From NCBI RefSeq assembly GCF_015694425.1, contig NZ_JADQDN010000005.1, forward strand, positions 1 to 64,000: a DNA stretch of 64,000 nt, given 5' to 3'. A model generated the notes under the pieces. It searched no databases. It was not told the origin of the DNA and saw nothing but the letters and a program-made list of their open reading frames with translations. A program made the position numbers and the translations under genes. This document shows, one piece after another, positions 57,277-64,000 of the stretch. Each line of letters begins with the position of its first letter. The first letter of the stretch is position 1. This DNA is from Microvirga terrestris. GTDB lineage: Bacteria; Pseudomonadota; Alphaproteobacteria; Rhizobiales; Beijerinckiaceae.

Positions 57277-58077
57277 CTAAACACCTGCCTCGGCCGGGTC
57301 GGCGACGGGCTTGACCCAGACCGGAGCGAAGGCCTCGTCCTGGCGCATCGTGAGCTTGCCCTCGCGCACCATTTCCAGGGTGGCCGACAGGGCCGAGGCC
57401 AGCACGGTCGGGCGCATGGCCGGCTCGACCATGTATTCCACAAGATAGGTATCGAGGGTCACCCAATCGCTCAGGTGCCCGACGAGGCGCTCCAGGGCTT
57501 CCCGGGCCTCGACCAGGGACCAGACATTCCGCTTATGCAGGGAAACCCTGGCGTTGAACCGCATCTGCCGCTGGTGGGCATAGGCCTTGAGCAGATCGTA
57601 GAGCGTCCCCTCATAGTGGGAATCCCGGTTGATGATCACCGGCTCCGGGGCGCCGCGGGCGAAGACGTCGCGGCCGAGCCAGGCGCGCTCACCCATCCGC
57701 TTGGCCGCCTCGCGGATCGCCTCCAGGCGGCGCAGGCGCAGGGCCAGGGCCGTGGCCAGATCCTCGGCGCTCGGCTCCTCGCCCTTCGGCGGCTCGGGCA
57801 GCAGGAGGCGGGACTTGAGATAGGCCAGCCACGCCGCCATGACGAGGTAGTCGGCGGCCAGCTCCAAGCGCATACGCCGGGCCGCCTCGATGAAGGTGAT
57901 GTACTGTTCGGCGAGCGCCAGGATCGAGATGCGGTGAAGGTCAACCTTCTGGCGGCGGGCCAGTTCGAGCAGCAGGTCGAGCGGCCCTTCGAACCCGTCC
58001 ACGTCCACGAGCAGAGCGGGCTCGCTCTCGGCGCGCTCGTTCAGCTCGACGTCGTCAAAGGGTAAGGGCTTTGCCAT
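57277..58077 (-). CDS. scpA: Segregation and condensation protein A (kleisin)
   Basis: Bridges the SMC heads in chromosome condensation. A 266-residue protein with VDVDGFEGPLDLLLELARRQKVDLHRISILALAEQYI (N-terminal SMC-binding domain), LAADYLVMAAWLAYLKSRLLLP and a C-terminal winged helix (VVASFLALLELVR-like LASALSATLEMVREGKLTM). Confidence 0.95.
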   Translation of the reverse strand: MAKPLPFDDVELNERAESEPALLVDVDGFEGPLDLLLELARRQKVDLHRISILALAEQYITFIEAARRMRLELAADYLVMAAWLAYLKSRLLLPEPPKGEEPSAEDLATALALRLRRLEAIREAAKRMGERAWLGRDVFARGAPEPVIINRDSHYEGTLYDLLKAYAHQRQMRFNARVSLHKRNVWSLVEAREALERLVGHLSDWVTLDTYLVEYMVEPAMRPTVLASALSATLEMVREGKLTMRQDEAFAPVWVKPVADPAEAGV

Positions 58078-58117
58078 GGACGGTACTCAACTCACTTGGC
58101 GCGAAGCTTCACGGGCT

Positions 58118-59137
58118 TTAGGCGATCATCGCAAGCGCGGAATCGAGCCGCGCCCGGGCATCCACAGGATCCAGAGGCTCAGGATCGTGGGTGATGCGCC
58201 CTAACGCAGCGTTAGCACGGCGCAGGGCATCGCCCTCAAGGACCGGTGCGGCCTCGGCCACCGCGCACATCTCCTCCATGCTGCCGTTGCAGTGGAGACC
58301 CATGTCGCAACCGGCCGCAAAGGCGGCTTCGGTCCGGCTCCGGAAGGAGCCTGAGAGGGCATGCATGGACAGGTCGTCGGTCATCACCAGCCCGTCATAG
58401 CCGATATGGCCGCGGATGATCCCCTCCATGACGATGCGGGAGGTGGTGGCGGGATGGTCCGGGTCGAGAGCCGTGTAGACCACGTGGGCCGTCATCGCGA
58501 GGGGCATGTCGGTGAGCATCCGGAAGGGCGCGAAATCGTGCCGCTCCAGCTCCTCGCGGGTGGCCACGACGACCGGCAGCGCCAGGTGGCTGTCGGCCCC
58601 TGCCCGGCCGTGGCCCGGCATGTGCTTGACCACCGGCATGACGCCACCGGCGAGCAGGCCTTCGGCGGCAGCCCGGCCGAGCACGGCCACCTGCGCGGGC
58701 GTCTTGCCATAGGCGCGGTCGCCGATGATGTCGTGAGAGCCCGGCGACGGCACGTCGAGGACTGGCAGGCAATCCACCGTGATCCCGACGGAGCGGAGAT
58801 CATGGGCGATCAGCCGCGCCCCGAGGCGGGTGATCTCCCGCTGGACGAGAGGGTCGTTGACGTGAAGCTGTCCGTAGGTGCGCCCGGCCGGGTATTTCGG
58901 CCAATGCGGCGGCCCCAGGCGCTGAACTCGGCCGCCCTCCTGATCGATGAGGATCGGAGCGTCGACACGTCCGACCGTGTCCCTCAAAGACGCGCAGAGC
59001 GCCCTCACCTGCTCAGGATTGTCCACGTTGCGGCGAAACAGGATGAAGCCCCAGGGCTGCGCTTCCCGGAAGAAGGCAGACTCGTCGGGGGTGAGTGTAA
59101 GGCCGGAGCATCCAGCAATAAAGGCGCGGGTGTTCAT
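58118..59137 (-). CDS. nagZ: Beta-N-acetylhexosaminidase (NagZ)
   Basis: Cytosolic glycoside hydrolase family 3 enzyme removing GlcNAc from muropeptides in cell-wall recycling. The 339-residue protein contains DQEGGRVQRLGPPHWPKYPAG (about residues 65-85), the catalytic loop KHMPGHGRAGADSH (His/Asp general acid pair, about 173-186) and nucleophile VMTDDLSM (about 254-261). Its products induce AmpC-type responses in some bacteria; none is seen here. Confidence 0.96.
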   Translation of the reverse strand: MNTRAFIAGCSGLTLTPDESAFFREAQPWGFILFRRNVDNPEQVRALCASLRDTVGRVDAPILIDQEGGRVQRLGPPHWPKYPAGRTYGQLHVNDPLVQREITRLGARLIAHDLRSVGITVDCLPVLDVPSPGSHDIIGDRAYGKTPAQVAVLGRAAAEGLLAGGVMPVVKHMPGHGRAGADSHLALPVVVATREELERHDFAPFRMLTDMPLAMTAHVVYTALDPDHPATTSRIVMEGIIRGHIGYDGLVMTDDLSMHALSGSFRSRTEAAFAAGCDMGLHCNGSMEEMCAVAEAAPVLEGDALRRANAALGRITHDPEPLDPVDARARLDSALAMIA

Positions 59138-59210
59138 ACCCGCGCCTTACGTCCCCTGCTCGGCAGGGTCAAGAAATCTCGCCTGCTAAGCTTGTTCAGT
59201 TCAAGGTTCT

Positions 59211-60584
59211 TTAGTTCTTGGCCACGAAGCACTGGCTGCCTTGGCCCTGCAGCTTGGAGCAAAGCGACGAGGCCTCCTCCTTCGCCATAGGCCCGACCCG
59301 GACCCGGTAGACCGTGCTGCCATTCACCTCAGCCTTGCGGATCATCCCGGGTACACCTCCGAGGTCGGCGTATTTGCGCTGGGCCGAGGCAAGGACCGAC
59401 TGAGCTGCCGCTTCGGAGCCGGCGGTGCCGAGCTGCACGGAGAAACCGCCGGTTGAGGTCGTTTCCGCGGCCGCCGGTGCCATCGGCTGAACCGACGCCA
59501 CCTGTTGCGGCGCAGGAGTGCTGGTGGGCGTTGCTGCGGCCGGAACGGGCTTCGGGGCCGGAGCCGGAGTGGCCGGAGCCGCCACCGGGGTGCTGGCGGC
59601 CGGCTTGGGCTGTGCTGCCGGCAGTTGAGCGGAAGCCGTCTGGATCGGAGCGGAATGGGCCTGGGGCGGCAGAGTCATAGCTGCTGGAGCCGCAGGCTGG
59701 GGAGCCGGGGCGTCGCCGGCCGTCGTCCCATCCGGACGTATCGTGACCGTGCGGACCTTCTTCGGCTCACCGAGGTTAAGGCTGGCGGTCTGCTGCGGCT
59801 TGCCCGAGGTGCCGATGGTGCCGCCGGTAGCGTCCGCTACGGCGTTGCCGTTCATGCGAACGGCCTGCTGCACGTCGACGGGCTGCTCCTCGCGGTTGAC
59901 CACCTTGGTGGCGCCGTTCTGGTTGGCACGCTCGTAGATCTGCTTGTTCTGGTTCGGGATCTCGACCCCGCCCGGATTCTGCGGCTGCACCTTGGTCGGC
60001 TCGTTGTTCGCCTTGATCAACGGGGGCTCGCCGCCCGTGATGGAGGAGGAGCCTGAGGCCAGGTAGGCCCCGCCACCGCCGAGCACCAGTGCGCCGACCA
60101 CGGCCGCGATGGCGATCGGACCCTTGCGCGATCGGGTCTTCTCCACCGGCGGGTAGTCGAGGCGGTCGGCGTCCTCATAACCCTGGTCGGGGTACTGAGC
60201 GGCCTGATCCGGGTAATAGTCCTGGGCATAGGCTTGGTTGACGTACTGGTCCTGCTCGTAGGACACCTGATCCTGATGAGCCGGCTGACGGGCATAGGCC
60301 GGCTCGGGCGAACGAACCGGCACCTCGCGCGCGGCTGGCGTCATAGTGTCGCGGACGGCAAAAAGGTCGTCCACCGACGCGCCCTGCTGGCGCGGGCGCG
60401 ACGCGCCGTCATTGGCCAAAATCGATTGAAATGGATCGTCCTGCCCCACGATCCGGGCCAATTCCGCCAGCGGGTCGCTCCGCGTGGCAGAAGCGTGATG
60501 GCCCTGCGGGCTGCCCGCCTGGGCGAGCTGCCGCTCGATCTCATTGAGGTCGATGGCAAAACGGGGCTTCGGTGATTCGCTCAT
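59211..60584 (-). CDS. SPOR-domain protein (FtsN-like)
   Basis: A 457-residue bitopic membrane protein: cytoplasmic N terminus (about 1-150), one helix (IAIAAVVGALVLGGGGAYLAS, about 158-178), a long Pro/Ala-rich periplasmic linker, and a C-terminal SPOR domain (FSVQLGTAGSEAAAQSVLASAQRKY...YRVRVGPMAKEEASSLCSKLQGQG). SPOR domains bind denuded glycan at the septum, so a role in division is likely. It lies between argS and nagZ, as in other Rhizobiales. Confidence 0.93.
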   Translation of the reverse strand: MSESPKPRFAIDLNEIERQLAQAGSPQGHHASATRSDPLAELARIVGQDDPFQSILANDGASRPRQQGASVDDLFAVRDTMTPAAREVPVRSPEPAYARQPAHQDQVSYEQDQYVNQAYAQDYYPDQAAQYPDQGYEDADRLDYPPVEKTRSRKGPIAIAAVVGALVLGGGGAYLASGSSSITGGEPPLIKANNEPTKVQPQNPGGVEIPNQNKQIYERANQNGATKVVNREEQPVDVQQAVRMNGNAVADATGGTIGTSGKPQQTASLNLGEPKKVRTVTIRPDGTTAGDAPAPQPAAPAAMTLPPQAHSAPIQTASAQLPAAQPKPAASTPVAAPATPAPAPKPVPAAATPTSTPAPQQVASVQPMAPAAAETTSTGGFSVQLGTAGSEAAAQSVLASAQRKYADLGGVPGMIRKAEVNGSTVYRVRVGPMAKEEASSLCSKLQGQGSQCFVAKN

Positions 60585-60691
60585 GCGCCGGATCTCCAGT
60601 TACGCGACAAGAGCACCTGTTGCTCCGCCGGCACGACGTGACAGGACCCGACGCGATCACCCCCTAAGCGGTTGATCCGCCTTGGGAAACA

Positions 60692-62452
60692 CTATCGCAT
60701 TTCGTCAGGTGCCGTGACGCCCAGGATTGCGAGACCAGATGCGAGCACGCCCTTCAGGGCATGCACGAGAGCGAGCCTCGCTTGTGTTGACTCTTTATCA
60801 GTTAGATTAACAAAGCGTAATTGCGGCAAGTCTTTGCCCTTATTCCATAAGCTATGGAAGGCGCTGGCGAGATCGTAGAGGTAAAATGCGACCCGGTGCG
60901 GCTCATGTGCTTCCGCCGCAGCCTCGATCACCCTCGGGAACTGGGCGATGCGGTGGATGATGTCCATTTCCGCTTCGTCACCCAGGATCGAGAGATCGGC
61001 CCGCTCGAGCTGAGCCGCCGAGAAGTCTGCGCCTGGATAAGCCTCCCCCGCCTGCCGGAACACGGAGGCGCAGCGGGCATGGGCGTACTGGACGTAGAAG
61101 ACCGGGTTGTCCTTGGACTGCTCGACCACCTTGGCGAGGTCGAAATCCAGTGTCGCGTCGTTCTTGCGGAAGAGCATCATGAAGCGGGTGGCGTCCCGGC
61201 CCACCTCGTCGACCACCTCGCGCAGGGTCACGAAGTCGCCTGAGCGCTTCGACATCTTCACCGGCTCGCCGCCGCGCAAGAGCTTAACCATCTGGCAGAG
61301 CTTCACGTCGAGGTCGGCCTGGTTGTCGGAGACCGCCTTCACGGCCGCCTGCATGCGCTTCACGTAACCGCCGTGGTCGGCGCCCCAGACGTCGATCATG
61401 GAGGTGAAGCCGCGCTCGAACTTGGAGCGGTGATAGGCGATGTCGGAGGCGAAGTAGGTGTAGGAGCCGTCCGACTTCAGCAATGGGCGATCGACCTCGT
61501 CGCCGAACGCGGTGGCGCGGAACAGGAGTTGCTCGCGATCCTCCCAGTCTTCGTCCTTCTGCCCCTTGGGGGGCGGCAGACGGCCCATATAGACGAGGGC
61601 GCGTGCTTTCAGCACGTCGATCAGCTTCGCGACCTCACCGCCGTTGCCCTGCTGCAGGGAGCGCTCGGAGAAGAACACGTCGTGATGGATGTTCAGCACC
61701 GCGAGGTCGCTGCGGATCATGTCCATCATGGCGTTGATGGACGCCTCGCGCACGAGCGGAAGCCACTCGGCCTCGGGCTTGTCGAGCAGGCTCCGGCCAT
61801 GCTGCTTGGCGAGCATTTCGCCCACGGGCTTGAGATAGTCGCCCGGATAGAGACCTTCCGGGATCTCGCCGATTGCCTCACCCAGGGCCTCCTTGTAGCG
61901 GAGATAGGCCGAGCGGGCGAGAACATCGACCTGCGCCCCGGCATCGTTGATGTAGTACTCGCGGGTCACCTTGTAGCCGGCGAAATCGAGCAGCCCGGCG
62001 AGTGCATCGCCGAAGACCGCGCCACGGCAATGACCCACATGCATCGGGCCGGTGGGGTTGGCCGAGACGTACTCCACGTTGACCGGAGCGCCCGCGCCCT
62101 GGCTGCTGCGGCCGAAGCCGTTCGCATCGACGACGGCGGCGCGCAGCACCTCGTGCAGCACCTGCGGGTTGAGCCGGATGTTGATGAAGCCGGGACCGGC
62201 GATCTCGACCTTGGTGACGCGCGGATCGCCTTGAAGATCAGCGACGAGCAGCTCGGCCAGGGCACGCGGGTTCATGCGCGCTTCCTTGGCCAGCACCATG
62301 GCGGCGTTCGTGGCGAGATCGCCGTGGGATGGATCGCGCGGCGGCTCGACCACCACGCGGCTGACGTCCAGCCCCGATGGAATCTTAGCCCCTTCGGCCA
62401 ACCGGCCAAGCGCATCCGCAACCCGCTTCTCGAACAGCCCAAAAATGTTCAT
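60692..62452 (-). CDS. argS: Arginyl-tRNA synthetase
   Basis: Class I synthetase charging tRNA-Arg. The 586-residue protein has the N-terminal additional domain, signature [20 protein letters not shown] (HIGH as HVGH, about residues 129-148), [28 protein letters not shown] (KMSKS, about 399-410) and the C-terminal DALR anticodon-binding domain. Dgt lies 49 bp upstream on the same strand. Confidence 0.97.
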   Translation of the reverse strand: MNIFGLFEKRVADALGRLAEGAKIPSGLDVSRVVVEPPRDPSHGDLATNAAMVLAKEARMNPRALAELLVADLQGDPRVTKVEIAGPGFINIRLNPQVLHEVLRAAVVDANGFGRSSQGAGAPVNVEYVSANPTGPMHVGHCRGAVFGDALAGLLDFAGYKVTREYYINDAGAQVDVLARSAYLRYKEALGEAIGEIPEGLYPGDYLKPVGEMLAKQHGRSLLDKPEAEWLPLVREASINAMMDMIRSDLAVLNIHHDVFFSERSLQQGNGGEVAKLIDVLKARALVYMGRLPPPKGQKDEDWEDREQLLFRATAFGDEVDRPLLKSDGSYTYFASDIAYHRSKFERGFTSMIDVWGADHGGYVKRMQAAVKAVSDNQADLDVKLCQMVKLLRGGEPVKMSKRSGDFVTLREVVDEVGRDATRFMMLFRKNDATLDFDLAKVVEQSKDNPVFYVQYAHARCASVFRQAGEAYPGADFSAAQLERADLSILGDEAEMDIIHRIAQFPRVIEAAAEAHEPHRVAFYLYDLASAFHSLWNKGKDLPQLRFVNLTDKESTQARLALVHALKGVLASGLAILGVTAPDEMR

Positions 62453-62501
62453 GGTACTTTGTCTCTGAAGGCCCCTTGGCCCTGGAATTCTGTGCTGCCG
62501 C

Positions 62502-63716
62502 CTAACGCAGGTCCGGCGTCACGTCAAACAGGCGCCGGTGTTCGAGGATCGCATATCGGTCCGTCATGCCGGCGATGTAATCCGCGACCCGTCGGGCAAG
62601 GCGCGGCTCGTCGTCCCGCGGGAGATCCGCCTGCCACTCCTCAGGCATGAGCTCCGGCTCGGCCTTGAAGCGGCGGAACAGGTCCCGCAGCACGTCATCA
62701 GCCTGGGCCCGGACCCTCATGACATCCGGGTGGCGGTACATGCGGGCGTAGAGGAAGCGCTTGATCGAGGCATCGGCCTCGGCCATGGCCTTGGAGAAGC
62801 ATACGACCGTCTCCCCCGCCTGCCGGATGTCGCTCGCGCTCTGCGGCGCCAGGGCCGCGATCCTGCTCTCTCCCTCCTTCACCACGTCCTCGACGAAGCG
62901 GGTGATCACGCGCCGGGTCAGTTCGTGGATGCGGCGGGAGAGGTCGAGCTTCGGATAACGGGCGTCGATCTCGGCCAGGAGGTCCGCGATGAACGGCACC
63001 TCGCGCAGATCCTCGATTTCAAACAGCCCGGCGCGGAGGCCGTCGTCGATGTCGTGAGCGTCATAGGCGATGTCGTCGGCAATGGCCGCGGCTTGCGCTT
63101 CGGCGCCCGCATGGGTAGCGAGCTCCAAATCCTGCTGGGCATTGTACTCGAGGATCGCCAGCGGCACGCCCCGGGCAGCATAGCGCAGGGTCGGCTTACC
63201 CTCGGCATCGAGGAGAGGGCCGTTATGCTTGACCAGCCCCTCCAGGGCCTCCCAGGTGAGGTTCAGCCCATCGTAGTCCGCATAGCGGCGCTCCAGACGG
63301 GTCACCACCCGCAGCGCCTGGGCATTGTGGTCGAAGCCACCGAAGCCTGCCATGCACTCGTCGAGCGTATCCTCGCCCGTATGGCCAAAGGGCGTGTGGC
63401 CGAGGTCGTGGGAGAGGGCCAGCGCCTCGGCCAGATCATCGTCGAGACCTAGCGACCGGGCCAGGGCGCGGGCGATCTGGCTGACTTCGATGGTATGGGT
63501 CAGCCGGGTGCGGAAATGGTCGCCCTCGTGATAGACGAAGACCTGCGTCTTGTGCTTGAGCCGGCGGAAGGCCGAGGAGTGGATGATCCGGTCACGGTCA
63601 CGCTGGAAATCACTGCGAGTCGGGGAGATTGCCTCAGGAAAGAGCCGCCCGCGGCTCCCCCACGGGTCGCAGGCGTAAGGGGCTCGCCATCTCTCGCCAA
63701 AGGGCCGCACAGTCAT
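62502..63716 (-). CDS. dgt: dGTP triphosphohydrolase-like HD-domain protein
   Basis: A 404-residue HD-domain protein of the Dgt/SAMHD1 family, which hydrolyses dNTPs to nucleoside and triphosphate. Metal-site motifs: [17 protein letters not shown] (H, about residue 74), [15 protein letters not shown] (HD, about 103-117) and, later, AYDAHDIDD. It fits the type 2 Dgt subfamily common in alphaproteobacteria. Divergent from the A-type Fe-S carrier, 88 bp between starts. Confidence 0.93.
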   Translation of the reverse strand: MTVRPFGERWRAPYACDPWGSRGRLFPEAISPTRSDFQRDRDRIIHSSAFRRLKHKTQVFVYHEGDHFRTRLTHTIEVSQIARALARSLGLDDDLAEALALSHDLGHTPFGHTGEDTLDECMAGFGGFDHNAQALRVVTRLERRYADYDGLNLTWEALEGLVKHNGPLLDAEGKPTLRYAARGVPLAILEYNAQQDLELATHAGAEAQAAAIADDIAYDAHDIDDGLRAGLFEIEDLREVPFIADLLAEIDARYPKLDLSRRIHELTRRVITRFVEDVVKEGESRIAALAPQSASDIRQAGETVVCFSKAMAEADASIKRFLYARMYRHPDVMRVRAQADDVLRDLFRRFKAEPELMPEEWQADLPRDDEPRLARRVADYIAGMTDRYAILEHRRLFDVTPDLR

Positions 63717-63804
63717 TCCCGGGTTGAAGCCTTGTCAGAGCGCACTTACCTTGGTCATAGCATCTAGTGCAAGATTTGCGTCCTTCGATGGACTGGAAGT
63801 GACC

Positions 63805-64000
63805 ATGACCGGTATCACCCTGACTGAGCGCGCCGCCCGCCGCATCAACGAGATCATGTCCGCTGAGCCGGACGGTTCCCACCTGAGAATCAGCGTCAAT
63901 GGCGGCGGCTGCTCGGGCTTTCAGTATGCCTTCGACGTGGACCGGTCCCGGCAGGACGACGACCTCGTGATCGAGAAGGACGGGGCCACAGTGGTGGTGG
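63805..64000 (+). CDS. erpA: Iron-sulfur cluster insertion protein (ErpA/IscA type), 3' end cut
   Basis: The first 65 codons of an A-type carrier, which delivers Fe-S clusters to apoproteins. MTGITLTERAARRINEIM is the family start and NGGGCSGFQYAFDVD includes the first conserved Cys. The two C-terminal cysteines lie beyond the window end. GGAAG is 6-10 nt upstream. The location next to dgt is usual in Rhizobiales. Whether it is ErpA or another A-type protein cannot be settled from this part. Confidence 0.9.
   Translation, partial: MTGITLTERAARRINEIMSAEPDGSHLRISVNGGGCSGFQYAFDVDRSRQDDDLVIEKDGATVVV

Overview
The window is a stretch of high-GC chromosome from an alphaproteobacterium of the Hyphomicrobiales (Rhizobiales). 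It most resembles Methylobacteriaceae, perhaps Microvirga. This rests on gene order (tgt-queA-ppi-coaD-gyrA, marC, ssb, uvrA; secD-secF, surE-serS-tatCBA-scpAB-nagZ-SPOR-argS-dgt), on DUF6894 and DUF1127 genes, on REP-like palindromes typical of these genomes, and on the number of RTX proteins. Genus placement is inference. No transposase, integrase, CRISPR array, plasmid function or rRNA was seen.

Region 1 (0.2-27.7 kb) is a housekeeping backbone. It starts with tRNA-Lys and queuosine genes tgt and queA, then two cyclophilins, coaD, gyrA, marC, ssb and uvrA. Accessory genes interrupt it. RTX genes sit between coaD and gyrA (5.3-6.9 kb), between marC and ssb (15.0-19.3 kb, two genes) and between ssb and uvrA (23.1-24.5 kb). 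A LuxR-type regulator and a soluble histidine kinase lie beside them. A 1 kb gap upstream of gyrA holds a palindromic repeat and a LexA-box promoter with no recognised gene behind it.

Region 2 (27.7-41.5 kb) is accessory: flavoenzymes, a methyltransferase, a hybrid histidine kinase, a diguanylate cyclase and several small secreted proteins. Its most notable gene (35.4-37.2 kb) looks like a secreted AlgE-type mannuronan C5-epimerase with an RTX tail.

Region 3 (41.5-64 kb) is core again: trmFO, then a tight minus-strand cluster of yajC, secD, secF and homologues of the mitochondrial complex I assembly factors NDUFAF3 and NDUFAF6. A DUF815 ATPase and an NlpD-like lipoprotein follow. Then comes the long minus-strand block pcm, surE, serS, tatC, tatB, tatA, an ABC ATPase, scpB, scpA, nagZ, a SPOR protein, argS and dgt. 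A divergent erpA-like gene is cut by the window end.

Five RTX proteins lie within 32 kb. Three share a closely related C-terminal module ending in an aromatic/hydrophobic tail, which points to one type I secretion system encoded outside the window. All start-site choices, motif positions and inverted repeats were read by eye; no database search was run.
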